A DNA stretch of 64,000 bases from Pelagerythrobacter marinus (GCF_009827515.1 NZ_WTYO01000004.1:62001-126000), one strand, 5' to 3'. Positions 8,801-19,272 are shown, counted from the stretch's first letter. Numbers and translations are program-made. The notes: generated from the letters alone by a model not told the origin.

Positions 8801-9646
8801 ATGGATATTCTCGTTTCGACCGGCTGGCTGGCGGACAACCTCGCCCGCGTGGCCGTGATCGACGCCAGCAAGCACCTCCCCGCGGCCGGACGCAATGCCC
8901 GGGCGGAATTCGCCGCAGGGCACATTCCCGGCGCGCGCTTCCTCGACCTCGCGAGCCTGCAGGACGATAGCTCCCCCGTGCCGGCCGCCGTGCCCCGGGG
9001 GGCGCAGTTCGCGCAGCGGCTGGCCGCGCTGGGGGTGGAAAGCGGGTGCCCGGTCGTCCTGTACGACGACAGCGCCCTGCGCAGCGCGGCGCGGGCCTGG
9101 TTCCTGTTCCGCCTCTTCGGATGCGCCGAGGTCGCGATCCTCGATGGCGGGCTGGCGAAATGGCGGGCCGAAGGGCGCGCGCTGGAAACCGGCGAGGCGA
9201 ACCATGCGCCCTGCCCCGCCGGCGCACCGCGCGATCCCGATGCCGCCCGCCTGCGAACGCGGGCGCAAGTCCTCGCCAGCCTGGCCGACCCGCGCGAGCA
9301 GATCGTCGACGCGCGCGACGCGGACCGCTTCACCGGGGCGGCGCAGGACACCGTCCACGGCCTGCCCGGCGGCCACATCCCCGGCGCGCGCCACCTGCAC
9401 TACCGCGACCTGCTGAACGACGACGGGACATTCCGCCCGCGCGACGATCTACGCGCCGCCTTCGATGCGGCAGGCGTCGATCTCGATCGCCCGGTCACGG
9501 CCAGCTGCGGCAGCGGGGTGACCGCGGCGGTCGTGCTTTTCGCCCTCGCCCTGCTGGGCAAGGAGGACGCCGCGCTCTACGATGGCAGCTGGAGCGAATG
9601 GGCGGCCGATCCCGATCTGCCGCGCGAAACGGGGGCCCCGGCATGA
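8801..9646 (+). CDS. sseA: 3-mercaptopyruvate sulfurtransferase
   Basis: A two-domain rhodanese-fold protein of 281 residues. The N-terminal, inactive domain has HIPGARFLDL, VVLYDDS and LDGGLAKW. The C-terminal domain has GHIPGARHLHY and the active loop CGSGVTA with catalytic Cys236. The GSGVT loop favours 3-mercaptopyruvate over thiosulfate as sulfur donor. The gene overlaps metC by ATGA and so heads a three-gene unit with metC and an MscS channel, suggesting cysteine/thiol sulfur turnover. Confidence 0.93.
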   Translation: MDILVSTGWLADNLARVAVIDASKHLPAAGRNARAEFAAGHIPGARFLDLASLQDDSSPVPAAVPRGAQFAQRLAALGVESGCPVVLYDDSALRSAARAWFLFRLFGCAEVAILDGGLAKWRAEGRALETGEANHAPCPAGAPRDPDAARLRTRAQVLASLADPREQIVDARDADRFTGAAQDTVHGLPGGHIPGARHLHYRDLLNDDGTFRPRDDLRAAFDAAGVDLDRPVTASCGSGVTAAVVLFALALLGKEDAALYDGSWSEWAADPDLPRETGAPA

Positions 9647-10866
9647 GCGCGAAGAACGACAGCGGCGCGAGCGGCAAGGGCGGGCCGCACACCCGCCTCG
9701 CGGCGGCCGGGCGGCGGCCGGAATGGACCGGCCCGGTGGTCAACCCGCCCGTCTGGCGCGCGAGCACGCACCTCTATCCCGACACCGCGGCGTTGAAGGA
9801 AGGCGGCAGGACGAACGAGGACGGCCGGTTCTTCTACGGCCGGCGCGGCGCGCCCACCCAGTGGGCCCTGGCAGAGGCGCTGACCGCGATCGAACCGGGC
9901 GCGGCGGGCACGGTTCTCTATCCCAGCGGGGTCGCCGCGATTGCCGGCGCGCTTCTGGCCGTGCTCAAGCCCGGCGACGTCCTGCTAGTGACCGACAATG
10001 CCTATGAACCCAGCCGGGTCATGGCCAATGGCCTGCTTCGCCGCATGGGGGTGGAGGCACGCTTCTTCGACCCGCGCGACGTCGACGGCTTCGCCGCGCA
10101 GTTCTGCGAGCGGACGAAAGCGGTGCTGCTGGAAAGCCCGGGCAGCCTGACGATGGAAGTCTGCGACGTTCCGGCACTGGCCGCCATCGCGCGCGAGAAA
10201 GGCGCGGTCAGCCTGATCGACAACACCTGGGCCTCCCCCCTCGGCTTTCCCGCGCTCGAACGGGGATGCGACATCGCGATCACCAGCCTGACCAAGCATG
10301 TCGGCGGCCATTCGGACCTGATGATGGGCGCGGCCAGCGGCGGGGAGCGGTGGTATCGCCGCCTGCGCCAGACCGCGCAGGCCCTCGGCCAGGTCGTCTC
10401 GCCCGACGACGCCGCGCTCGCGCTGCGCGGGCTGCGCACGATGGGCCTGCGGCTCGAACGCTCCGCCGCCACCGCGCTGGCGCTTGCCGAATGGCTCGAA
10501 GGCCGGGACGAAGTGGCCCACGTGCTCTGCCCGATGCTGCCCGGCTCACCCGGCCACGAGCTGTGGCGGCGCGACTTCGCCGGAGGCTGCGGCCTGTTCA
10601 GTTTCATCTTCGCGTCCGACGACGCGGAAGCGGCCGACCGTTTCGTCGATGCGCTTTCGCTGTTCGGGATCGGGTTCAGCTGGGGCGGGTTCGAAAGTCT
10701 CGCCCTGCCGATCGACCCCGCGAAAGTCCGCACCGCCAGCGCCTGGCCGCCCGCCGGCTGGGCGCCCGGCCACCGCCGCGGCGTGCGCCTGTCGGTGGGG
10801 CTGGAGGACCCGGCGGACCTCGTCGCGGACATGGAGCAGGCATTTACCGGCACGAGGCAAGCATGA
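9643..10866 (+). CDS. metC: Cystathionine beta-lyase, Cys/Met PLP family
   Basis: A 407-residue PLP enzyme of the Cys/Met metabolism family. MetC splits cystathionine into homocysteine, pyruvate and ammonia. The PLP lysine is Lys218 in SLTKHVGGHSD. Further family signatures are YGRRGAPTQWALAEAL, LYPSGVAAI, LIDNTWASP and GGFESLALP; the last, with the preceding FSWG, favours beta-lyase over gamma-synthase. The N-terminal twenty residues are Gly/Ser/Lys-rich and probably disordered. ATG 9643 overlaps the sseA stop. Confidence 0.92.
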   Translation: MSAKNDSGASGKGGPHTRLAAAGRRPEWTGPVVNPPVWRASTHLYPDTAALKEGGRTNEDGRFFYGRRGAPTQWALAEALTAIEPGAAGTVLYPSGVAAIAGALLAVLKPGDVLLVTDNAYEPSRVMANGLLRRMGVEARFFDPRDVDGFAAQFCERTKAVLLESPGSLTMEVCDVPALAAIAREKGAVSLIDNTWASPLGFPALERGCDIAITSLTKHVGGHSDLMMGAASGGERWYRRLRQTAQALGQVVSPDDAALALRGLRTMGLRLERSAATALALAEWLEGRDEVAHVLCPMLPGSPGHELWRRDFAGGCGLFSFIFASDDAEAADRFVDALSLFGIGFSWGGFESLALPIDPAKVRTASAWPPAGWAPGHRRGVRLSVGLEDPADLVADMEQAFTGTRQA

Positions 10867-11975
10867 CCCAGCCCCTTCCCACCGCATCGCCCGAGGCCGA
10901 AGCCGCGACCGACGGCGCCGCCCTGCCCGACCCCGCCGGGGGCACCGCCGCGGCGGATGCGCCCGCCACCGCGGCTGCCGCGGCGCCCGTCCCGAGCCCG
11001 GCCCCCGCCGAGCCGGTCGGCGCGGCCGAGGATCTCGCGCAGGCCGTGGCGTCGAAGAGCGAGACGGTCGGCGGCGTGGTCGAGACGCTCGATGCGCTCG
11101 CCCTCAGCGTGGGCGACATGCGCATCTCGCTGTGGGACGCGCTGGTGGTGACCGCGGTGATCGTCGGCATCTACCTGCTCGCGCTGTTCGGCAGCAAGCT
11201 GGCGCGCGCCGTGCTGCGCCGGATCTCGCGCTTCGATTCGACGCAGCAGCTCCTGGCGGAAAAGCTGGTCTCGATCACGGTCTGGACCATCGCCGTCCTG
11301 CTCGGCATCGACGTTCTCGGGATCGACCTCACCGCGCTTGCCGTCTTCTCCGGCGCGTTCGGCCTCGCGATCGGTTTCGGCCTGCAGAAGACCTTCGGCA
11401 ACCTGATCGCCGGGATCATCCTGCTGATGGACCGGTCGATCAAGCCGGGGGACGTGATCGCGATCGCCGACCAGGCAGGCAATTCGACCTTCGGGCAGAT
11501 CCGCAAGATCGGCATTCGCGCGGTCTCGCTGACCACGCGCGACCAGAAGGAATACCTGATCCCGAACGAGAACCTGATGATCAACCAGGTTGAAAACTGG
11601 TCCTATTCCTCGCGCAACGTCAGGGTCCAGGTGCCGGTGGGCGTGTCGTACAACTGCGATCTCGACCTGGCCGAGAAGCTGATGCTGGAGGCCGCGCGCG
11701 CCGCCCCGCGGGTGCTCGACACCCCGCCGCCGACGGTCTGGCTGGACCAGTACGGCGCAAGCTCGGTCGATTTCGTCATCCACTGCTGGATCACCGACCC
11801 GGAAGCCGGGATCGGCAACGTGCGATCGCAGGTGCTGAAGAACCTGTGGAACCTGTTCCAGCGCGAAGGGATCGAGATCCCCTTCCCCCAGCGCGACATC
11901 AACTTGCGCGGAAACGAGCAGTTCGAACAGCTTATCGCGGCCATCTCACAACGCCTGGAAACCCGCGAAAGCTAG
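10863..11975 (+). CDS. Small-conductance mechanosensitive channel, MscS family
   Basis: An inner-membrane channel of 370 residues that in characterised members opens on hypo-osmotic shock. Residues 1-60 are an unusually Ala/Pro-rich acidic tail. Transmembrane helices follow at about 94-112 and 131-150, and the pore helix region is about 155-175. The MscS signature reads GLAIGFGLQKTFGNLIAGIILLM in two conserved pieces, then the beta domain and a C-terminal IEIPFPQRDI. ATG 10863 overlaps metC (ATGA), tying it to the sulfur genes. No ion specificity can be read from sequence. Confidence 0.92.
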   Translation: MTQPLPTASPEAEAATDGAALPDPAGGTAAADAPATAAAAAPVPSPAPAEPVGAAEDLAQAVASKSETVGGVVETLDALALSVGDMRISLWDALVVTAVIVGIYLLALFGSKLARAVLRRISRFDSTQQLLAEKLVSITVWTIAVLLGIDVLGIDLTALAVFSGAFGLAIGFGLQKTFGNLIAGIILLMDRSIKPGDVIAIADQAGNSTFGQIRKIGIRAVSLTTRDQKEYLIPNENLMINQVENWSYSSRNVRVQVPVGVSYNCDLDLAEKLMLEAARAAPRVLDTPPPTVWLDQYGASSVDFVIHCWITDPEAGIGNVRSQVLKNLWNLFQREGIEIPFPQRDINLRGNEQFEQLIAAISQRLETRES

Positions 11976-12074
11976 GCTTGCGAGGCCGCTACCGCGGCTA
12001 TCAAAACCAATCCTAGCGGCACTGACATGCATTCTCGTTGGCGCGGCGCGGCGCGGCCGCGCATCTTGCGCCGC

Positions 12075-12833
12075 ATGGATACTGTCGGAACCGTTTACCT
12101 GGTCGGCGCCGGCCCGGGCGACCCGGACCTGCTGACCCTGCGCGCGGCGCGCCTGCTGGAACGGGCCGAAGTGGTCGTCCACGACGGCCTGGTCGACCGC
12201 GCCGTGCTCGCGCTGGCCGCGCGCGACGCGCAGATGATCTCGGTCGCCAAGCGCCGGGCCCACCACACCCTGCCGCAGGAGGCGATCTGCGAGCTCCTGG
12301 TGCGCGAGGCGCGCAAGGGCCGCGCCGTCGTGCGGCTGAAGGGTGGCGACCCGTTCATCTTCGGTCGCGGCGGGGAAGAAGCGGAAGCCTGCCGCGCGGC
12401 CGGCGTCCCGGTCGAGATCGTGCCCGGGATCAGCGCCGCGAACGGCGCGGCCGCGGCCACCGGCATCGCCCTGACCCACCGCGACGCGGCCAGCGTGGTC
12501 AGTTTCGTCGCCGGCCAGTGCAAGGGCCTGTCCGACCAGGACTGGGCCGGCCTGGCGGGCAAGGGGCGGACGCTGGTGATCTACATGGGCGTGAAGACCG
12601 CGCCGCGGATCGCGGAAAAGCTGATGGCGGACGGGCTCGCGCCCGACATGCCGCTGGCGGTGATCGAGAACGCATGCCGGCCCGCGATGCGGGTCCTGCG
12701 CGGCCCGCTCGCCGCGCTCCCCGAACTGGTCGCGCGCGAAAGCGTGAAGAGCCCGGCGCTGATCGTGATCGGCGAGGTCACGGCACGCGACGATGCACAG
12801 GTGGCCGCGCTGGCGGCGGAGGCAGCAGAATGA
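12075..12833 (+). CDS. cobA: Uroporphyrinogen-III C-methyltransferase (SUMT)
   Basis: SUMT adds two methyl groups from SAM to uroporphyrinogen III, giving precorrin-2, the siroheme precursor needed by sulfite reductase. The 252-residue protein starts VYLVGAGPGDPDLLTLRA and has VVRLKGGDPFIFGRGGEEAEA and EIVPGISAANGAAAATGI, all diagnostic. It is the stand-alone methylase, without the dehydrogenase/ferrochelatase half of E. coli CysG. No clear ribosome binding site precedes ATG 12075; the leader is a GC-only stretch able to fold. It heads the sulfite reduction operon. Confidence 0.95.
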   Translation: MDTVGTVYLVGAGPGDPDLLTLRAARLLERAEVVVHDGLVDRAVLALAARDAQMISVAKRRAHHTLPQEAICELLVREARKGRAVVRLKGGDPFIFGRGGEEAEACRAAGVPVEIVPGISAANGAAAATGIALTHRDAASVVSFVAGQCKGLSDQDWAGLAGKGRTLVIYMGVKTAPRIAEKLMADGLAPDMPLAVIENACRPAMRVLRGPLAALPELVARESVKSPALIVIGEVTARDDAQVAALAAEAAE

Positions 12834-13126
12834 AGATCGTTACCGGAAACGACCTCAAGACCGGGGCCGTCGTGTGGTGGACCGGCGTCGACTGGTCGAT
12901 CCATGTCGAGGACGCGGTCGATGCCGGCGAACAGGCTGAAGACATCGCCACCCGCGAAGAGGCCGCCCGCCGCGTCAACGCCCCTTACGTGATCGAGGGG
13001 GAGAAGACCGCCGAGGGCGTTCGCCCGGCCCATATCAAGGACCGGATCCGCGCGCTGGGCCCGACCGTTCGCCCCGACCTCACGCTCAAACCCGCCGATC
13101 CGACGGCCGGCAACTGGGTGATTTGA
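12830..13126 (+). CDS. DUF2849 family protein
   Basis: A 98-residue protein of a family found next to sulfite reductase genes in alphaproteobacteria. It begins KIVTGNDLKTGAVVWW and is rich in charged residues, with no signal peptide or membrane segment. Start and stop both overlap neighbours (ATGA with cobA, TGATG with the reductase), so its dose is tied to theirs. Position suggests a helper for sulfite reductase, perhaps in electron delivery or assembly. That is inference from context only. Confidence 0.88.
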   Translation: MKIVTGNDLKTGAVVWWTGVDWSIHVEDAVDAGEQAEDIATREEAARRVNAPYVIEGEKTAEGVRPAHIKDRIRALGPTVRPDLTLKPADPTAGNWVI

Positions 13127-14760
13127 TGTACAAGTACGACCAATACGACCAGGCCATGGTCGATGCCCGCGTCGCCGAGTTCCGCGACCAGGTGCGTCGC
13201 CGGCTCGAAGGCAAGCTGAGCGAGGACCAGTTCAAGCCGCTGCGGCTGATGAACGGCCTCTATCTCCAGCTCCACGCCTACATGCTGCGGGTCGCCGTGC
13301 CCTACGGCACGCTCAATTCGCGGCAGATGCGCGCGCTGGCCGATATCGCGGAGAAGTACGATCGCGGTTACGGCCATTTCACCACCCGCCAGAACATCCA
13401 GTACAACTGGATCAAGCTGGAGGATGCCGGCGACATCCTGGCCGACCTGGCCGCGGTGGAAATGCACGCCATCCAGACCAGCGGCAATTGCATCCGCAAC
13501 ATCAGTTCCGATCACTTCGCCGGTGCCACGGCCGACGAGCTGGTCGATCCGCGGCCCTATGCCGAGCTGCTGCGCCAGTGGTCGAGCTTCCACCCCGAGT
13601 TCCTGGCCCTGCCGCGCAAGTTCAAGATCGCGGTGATCGCCAGCGAGGCCGACCGCGCGGCGATGAAGCTGCACGATATCGGCATTCGCATCGTGAAGAA
13701 CGACGCGGGCGAACTGGGCGCTGCGTTCTACGTCGGCGGCGGGATGGGCCGCACGCCGATGATCGCCCCGTGCATCCGCGAATTCGTGCCGCTCGACCAG
13801 CTGGTGACATATGCCGAGGCGTGCCTGCGGGTCTACAACCGCCACGGCCGCCGCGACAACAAGTTCAAGGCGCGGATCAAGATCCTGGTCCACGAACTCG
13901 GCGCGGACGAATATACGCGCCAGGTGGAAGAGGAATTCGCCCACCTCCTCGACCAGGGCATCGAGCCGCCCCGGGCGGAGCTGGAGCGGATCAAGACCTT
14001 CTTCGCCGATCCCGCTTTCGAAACCGACCTGCCGGAAGACATCGACCGGTCGGACCCGGAATTCGCGCTCTGGGTCGATCGCAACTGCGTGGCGCACAAG
14101 GCGCCCGGCTATGTCTCGGCGGTCATCAGCCTCAAGCCGGTGGGCGGCATCCCGGGCGATGCCAGCGCCGAACAGATGCGCCTGATCGCCGACCTGGCGA
14201 AGCGCTACAGCTTCGACGAGCTGCGCGTGATGCACACGCAGAACATCGTTCTGCCCCATGTCCGCAAGGCCGATCTCCATGCGCTGTGGAGCGCGCTGGA
14301 CGAGGCCGGGCTTGCCGCGCCCAACCTCGACCAGGTGGACGACATCATCGCCTGCCCCGGCCTCGATTACTGCAGCCTCGCCAATGCCCGCTCGATCCCG
14401 GTGGCGCAGCAGATTTCCGAACGCTTCGCAGCGAACGGCAAGGGCAAGATCCTGGGCGAGCTGAAACTGAAGATCTCCGGCTGCATCAACGCATGCGGCC
14501 ATCACCATGCCGGGCACATCGGCATCCTGGGGGTCGATCGCAAGGGGGTCGAGAACTACCAGCTCCTGCTGGGCGGGAGCGAGGCGGACGATACCTCGCT
14601 CGGCAAGATCACCGGCCCGGGCTTCGACGAGGCCGGGATCGTCGACGCGGTGGAAAAGGCCACCGACGTCTATCTCGCGCGGCGCCAGGACGGGGAACGC
14701 TTCCTCGACACCTATCGCCGGATCGGCATGGAACCGTTCAAGGAGGCGCTCTATGGCTGA
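13126..14760 (+). CDS. cysI: Sulfite reductase hemoprotein (nitrite/sulfite reductase family)
   Basis: A siroheme / [4Fe-4S] reductase of 544 residues that reduces sulfite to sulfide with six electrons. The cofactor cysteines are present: Cys410 and Cys416 in ACPGLDYC, and Cys453 and Cys457 in GCINACGHH. The N-terminal half has the ferredoxin-like repeat with GHFTTRQNIQYNW and TSGNCIRNI. The operon partners (SUMT, DUF2849, DUF934, CysH) favour sulfite over nitrite. No flavoprotein CysJ is seen in the window, so the electron donor is not identified. ATG 13126 shares one base with the upstream stop. Confidence 0.93.
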   Translation: MYKYDQYDQAMVDARVAEFRDQVRRRLEGKLSEDQFKPLRLMNGLYLQLHAYMLRVAVPYGTLNSRQMRALADIAEKYDRGYGHFTTRQNIQYNWIKLEDAGDILADLAAVEMHAIQTSGNCIRNISSDHFAGATADELVDPRPYAELLRQWSSFHPEFLALPRKFKIAVIASEADRAAMKLHDIGIRIVKNDAGELGAAFYVGGGMGRTPMIAPCIREFVPLDQLVTYAEACLRVYNRHGRRDNKFKARIKILVHELGADEYTRQVEEEFAHLLDQGIEPPRAELERIKTFFADPAFETDLPEDIDRSDPEFALWVDRNCVAHKAPGYVSAVISLKPVGGIPGDASAEQMRLIADLAKRYSFDELRVMHTQNIVLPHVRKADLHALWSALDEAGLAAPNLDQVDDIIACPGLDYCSLANARSIPVAQQISERFAANGKGKILGELKLKISGCINACGHHHAGHIGILGVDRKGVENYQLLLGGSEADDTSLGKITGPGFDEAGIVDAVEKATDVYLARRQDGERFLDTYRRIGMEPFKEALYG

Positions 14761-15190
14761 GCTGCTGCGTTTTCGCGACGACGAGCCGGTCGATCACCCG
14801 GCGGTGACCGTCGATGCCTTCCTCGACCAGTCGAACGCCGCGGCCGTGCGGATCGAGCCGGGCGACGACGCGCGCGCGCTGATCCCGCACCTCGACCATG
14901 TCCGCCTGGTCGAAGTGAACTTCCCCGCCTTCACCGACGGGCGCGGCTATTCCGCGGCGCGCGTGCTGCGCGAAGCGGGCTATGCCGGCGAACTGCGCGC
15001 GGTGGGCGACGTGCTGGTGGACCAGCTTTCGGCCATGCGCCGGTGCGGGTTCGATTCCTTCGCCCCCGATCGTCCGTTCGACCCGGCCGATGCCGACGCC
15101 GCCTTCCGCCACTGGCCCCATGTCTACCAGCCGGCTGCCGACGGGCGCGTGCCGATCTGGAACCTGCGCCACGGGACGGACAATGGCTGA
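14753..15190 (+). CDS. DUF934 family protein
   Basis: A 145-residue protein of a family almost always encoded between sulfite reductase and cysH. It contains VRLVEVNFPAFTDGRGYSAARVLR, typical of the family, and DQLSAMRRCGFDSF. It overlaps both neighbours by eight bases, so it is strictly co-translated. In some annotations it is called an oxidoreductase, but no cofactor motif is visible. A role supporting assimilatory sulfite reduction is inferred from conserved position. Confidence 0.88.
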   Translation: MAELLRFRDDEPVDHPAVTVDAFLDQSNAAAVRIEPGDDARALIPHLDHVRLVEVNFPAFTDGRGYSAARVLREAGYAGELRAVGDVLVDQLSAMRRCGFDSFAPDRPFDPADADAAFRHWPHVYQPAADGRVPIWNLRHGTDNG

Positions 15191-15977
15191 CGCCGACCCG
15201 ATCCGCCTGCGCGACCGGATCGAGACGGGGCCGCGGTTCACCGATGCCGACGCGATCCGGCTGAACCGCCGGTTCCGCGGCGCCGACACGGCCGAGATGC
15301 TGCGCGCCGTCATCGACGAAGGGCTGGTCGGCCGTCTTGCCACGGTTTCGAGCTTCGGCGCGGAAAGCGCTGTCCTGCTTCACCTCGTGGCCCAGGTCGA
15401 TCCCTCGCTGCCGGTCCTGTTCCTCGAAACGGGCAAGCATTTTCCCGAGACGCTGGCCTACCGTGACCAGCTGGTCGAACAGCTCGGCCTGACCGGGCTG
15501 GTGAACCTGACGCCCGATCCCGCGCTGCTGGCCAAGCGCGACGAGAGCGGGCTGCGCTGGTCCTACGACCCCGATGGCTGCTGCGAGATCCGCAAGGTCC
15601 TGCCGCTCGCCGCGGCGCTGGCCGGTTTCGATGCCACGCTGACGGGGCGCAAGGCGTTCCAGTCCGCCACCCGCGCCAACCTGCCCCGGTTCGAGGTCGA
15701 CAGCTCCGACGCGCAGGGGCGGCTCAAGATCAACCCGCTGATCGACTGGAGCGCAGAGGACCTGGCCGCCTATATCGCAGAGCACGACCTGCCGCCGCAC
15801 CCGCTGGTGGCCGAAGGCTACCCGTCGATCGGATGCAGCCCCTGCACCCATAAGGTCGCCCCCGGGGAAGACCCACGGTCCGGCCGGTGGAAAGGCTGGG
15901 ACAAGACCGAGTGCGGCATTCACACCCCGCTGACCCCCGACGGCGAGCTGCCGCCCGGATACGATCCCGCGTTCTAG
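15183..15977 (+). CDS. cysH: Phosphoadenylyl/adenylyl-sulfate reductase
   Basis: CysH reduces activated sulfate (APS or PAPS) to sulfite using thioredoxin. The 264-residue protein has the PP-loop-like SSFGAESAVLLHL, then Cys133-Cys134 (GCCEIRK) and Cys218/Cys221 (GCSPC). That paired pattern binds a [4Fe-4S] cluster and is typical of the APS-reducing class. The C-terminal ECGIH (Cys244) is the catalytic cysteine. APS is therefore the likelier substrate. It ends the sulfite operon; no cysD/cysN/cysC lies in the window. Confidence 0.93.
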   Translation: MADADPIRLRDRIETGPRFTDADAIRLNRRFRGADTAEMLRAVIDEGLVGRLATVSSFGAESAVLLHLVAQVDPSLPVLFLETGKHFPETLAYRDQLVEQLGLTGLVNLTPDPALLAKRDESGLRWSYDPDGCCEIRKVLPLAAALAGFDATLTGRKAFQSATRANLPRFEVDSSDAQGRLKINPLIDWSAEDLAAYIAEHDLPPHPLVAEGYPSIGCSPCTHKVAPGEDPRSGRWKGWDKTECGIHTPLTPDGELPPGYDPAF

Positions 15978-16038
15978 CGGTCCCGCGCCCGCGCGCACGC
16001 CGGGCCCGGCGCGATGAGACGACCCGGGCAGGCGCGGC

Positions 16039-16965
16039 CTAGAGCCACCCTTGCTCGCGATACCAGCGCGCCGTGGCGGCCAGCCCCTCGACAGTGGCGA
16101 TGCGCGGCTGCCAGCGATCGCGCGGAACCGCCCGCGCGGGGTCCGCCACCCAGTCGGGGTGGCACATGTAGCCGACCCGGTCGGGCGTCAGGCGCGCCCT
16201 GGCCCGGCGCACGCTGCAATCGATCCGCGATGCCCAGTCGAGCACCGGGCGCGAGAGGTGCGGCACCCACGGGCGCCGCCCCACGGCCTGGCCGATCGCC
16301 AGCGCCAGCGCGCGATGCGGCCAGCCGCCTTCGCGCCCGTCGTCGGGCTCGAACGTCGCCCCGCTCACGTCCTCGCCCCCCGGCACGAGCGCGAGGAGGA
16401 GCCGGGCCAGGTCCTCGACATGGATCATCGAGGCGCGGCCCGGCGGCGGCATCGGCACGACCCCGCGGCGGGCGGCGCGGAACAGTTCGAACATGTCGCG
16501 ATCGCGCGGGCCGTAAACGGCCGGCGGGCGCACGGTCGTCCAGTCGAGGCCGCTGGCCGCGACGATCTTCTCCGCCCGCGCCTTCGACGCGCCGTAGGCC
16601 GAAAGGTCGGGCCGGCGCGCGGCGAGCGAGGATACGAACACGAAACGACGCACGCCGGCGGCCTTGGCCGCCTCGACGAGGGCCAGCGTGCCGGCGACGT
16701 TGGCCGCCTCGAACTCTTCGGGAACGAGCGTGCTGGTCAGCCCGGCGATGTGGATCACCGCCTCGGCCCCTTCGACCAGCCGGTCCAGGGCCTCGCGGTC
16801 GGACAGGCTGCCGCGGACCCAGTCGATCCCGGGCCGCGATTCGGCGGGAACCTTGCGCGCCAGCGCGCGCGCGGCCAGCCCGCCTTGCGCGATCGCGTCC
16901 AGCGTCGCCTGCCCGACGAACCCGGTCCCTCCGGTCAGTGCCAGGGTCGCTGCATTGCGGGTCAT
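16039..16965 (-). CDS. NAD-dependent epimerase/dehydratase family protein
   Basis: An extended SDR of 308 residues with the Rossmann motif TGGTGFVG near residue 10, the catalytic YGASK, and VRPPAVYGPRDRDM. It resembles sugar-nucleotide epimerases and NDUFA9-like oxidoreductases, but the substrate cannot be told. ATG 16965 is used; the open frame upstream lies inside proB. Its ATG overlaps the proB stop (ATGA), so the two are co-translated. Convergent with cysH. Confidence 0.82.
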   Translation of the reverse strand: MTRNAATLALTGGTGFVGQATLDAIAQGGLAARALARKVPAESRPGIDWVRGSLSDREALDRLVEGAEAVIHIAGLTSTLVPEEFEAANVAGTLALVEAAKAAGVRRFVFVSSLAARRPDLSAYGASKARAEKIVAASGLDWTTVRPPAVYGPRDRDMFELFRAARRGVVPMPPPGRASMIHVEDLARLLLALVPGGEDVSGATFEPDDGREGGWPHRALALAIGQAVGRRPWVPHLSRPVLDWASRIDCSVRRARARLTPDRVGYMCHPDWVADPARAVPRDRWQPRIATVEGLAATARWYREQGWL

Positions 16966-18095
16966 AGCATCACCATGTGATCGCGGTGGACGACGGCCGC
17001 CCGCGGGGCATAGCCCAGCACCGCCGCCTGTTCGGCGCTGCGCCGGCCGATCAGCGCGCGGCATTCCTCCGCCCGGTATTCGGCCAGCCCGCGGGCCAGG
17101 GCCCCGTCCGCCGGGTCGCGGATCTCGACCAGGTCGCCACGCTCGAACGCGCCTTCGACCGCGGTGATCCCGGCGGCGAGCACGCTGCCGCCTTCCGCCA
17201 GGGCGGCGGCACAGCCCCCGTCGACGCGCACCACGCCCTTCACCCGCAGGCGCCCGCCCAGCCATGCCTTGCGCGCACCGTCGCGACGCCGCGGCAGGAA
17301 GAGCGTGCCCTGCCCTTCCCCCGCCGCGCGCGCGATCGGCGCCCGGTGGGTGCCGTTCACGATCGCAAGCGCAATGCCGGCCCGCTCGGCGATCTCGGCC
17401 GCCTGGAGCTTGGACACCATCCCGCCCGAACCGAGGCCGGAGGCGGAGCCGCCATCGGCCATGGCGCGGATCGACTGGTCGATCCCCTGGACCACCGGGA
17501 CGAGCCGCGCGCCGGCCTCTGCCGGGTTGCGATCGAACAGCCCGTCGACGTCGGACAGCAGCAGAACCGCGTCCGCCCGCGCGGCCTGGGCGACGCGCGC
17601 GGCGAGCCTGTCGTTGTCGCCGAAGCGGATTTCCTGGGTCGCGACCGAATCGTTCTCGTTGATCACCGGCACCGCGCCGTTTTCGAGCAGGCGGGCCAGC
17701 GTGGACGCGGCATTGAGGTAGCGCCGCCGATCCTCGAGGTCCTCCAGCGTCAGGAGCAGCTGGGCGGCGGTGAGCCCGTGCGTGCCGAGGGATCGGGACC
17801 AGAGCGAAGCGAGCGCGATCTGCCCGACCGAGGCCGCCGCCTGGGCATCGGCCAGCGTCGCCCGGCCGCCCTTGTCCAGCCCCAGCTTCGCCGCGCCGAG
17901 GGCAATCGCACCCGAACTGACGATGACCACCTCCTGCCCGCCGGCGCGCAAGTCCGCGATTTCGCCGGCGATCGAACGCAGCCAGTCGGCACGCGCGCAG
18001 CCGGCCCCGTCGACCAGGAGGGAGGAGCCGATCTTGAGCACGATTCGCCCGGCAAGCCGGGGATCGGTCAGGTGCTGGAGCGCGGCAATGGCCAT
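16962..18095 (-). CDS. proB: Glutamate 5-kinase with PUA domain
   Basis: ProB phosphorylates glutamate to start proline synthesis and is normally feedback-inhibited by proline. The 377-residue protein has an amino-acid kinase domain with IVLKIGSSLL (18-27), VSSGAIALG, NENDSVAT and the GSGGMVSK loop. A C-terminal PUA domain starts near residue 280 (GGRLRVKGVVRVDGG). Length and order are normal for the two-domain form. It sits 73 bp downstream of obg on the same strand. Confidence 0.96.
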   Translation of the reverse strand: MAIAALQHLTDPRLAGRIVLKIGSSLLVDGAGCARADWLRSIAGEIADLRAGGQEVVIVSSGAIALGAAKLGLDKGGRATLADAQAAASVGQIALASLWSRSLGTHGLTAAQLLLTLEDLEDRRRYLNAASTLARLLENGAVPVINENDSVATQEIRFGDNDRLAARVAQAARADAVLLLSDVDGLFDRNPAEAGARLVPVVQGIDQSIRAMADGGSASGLGSGGMVSKLQAAEIAERAGIALAIVNGTHRAPIARAAGEGQGTLFLPRRRDGARKAWLGGRLRVKGVVRVDGGCAAALAEGGSVLAAGITAVEGAFERGDLVEIRDPADGALARGLAEYRAEECRALIGRRSAEQAAVLGYAPRAAVVHRDHMVML

Positions 18096-18168
18096 GCGGC
18101 GCGCTTAGCCGAGCGGTTCGATTCCGTCATCCACTACCTGCCTGCGCCGCGACCGCGCGGCCGGGGCC

Positions 18169-19272
<1,104 letters not shown>

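Noticed and set aside
16000-16013. GC palindrome after cysH as a terminator
   Set aside because: It is a loop-less palindrome with no T-run on either side.
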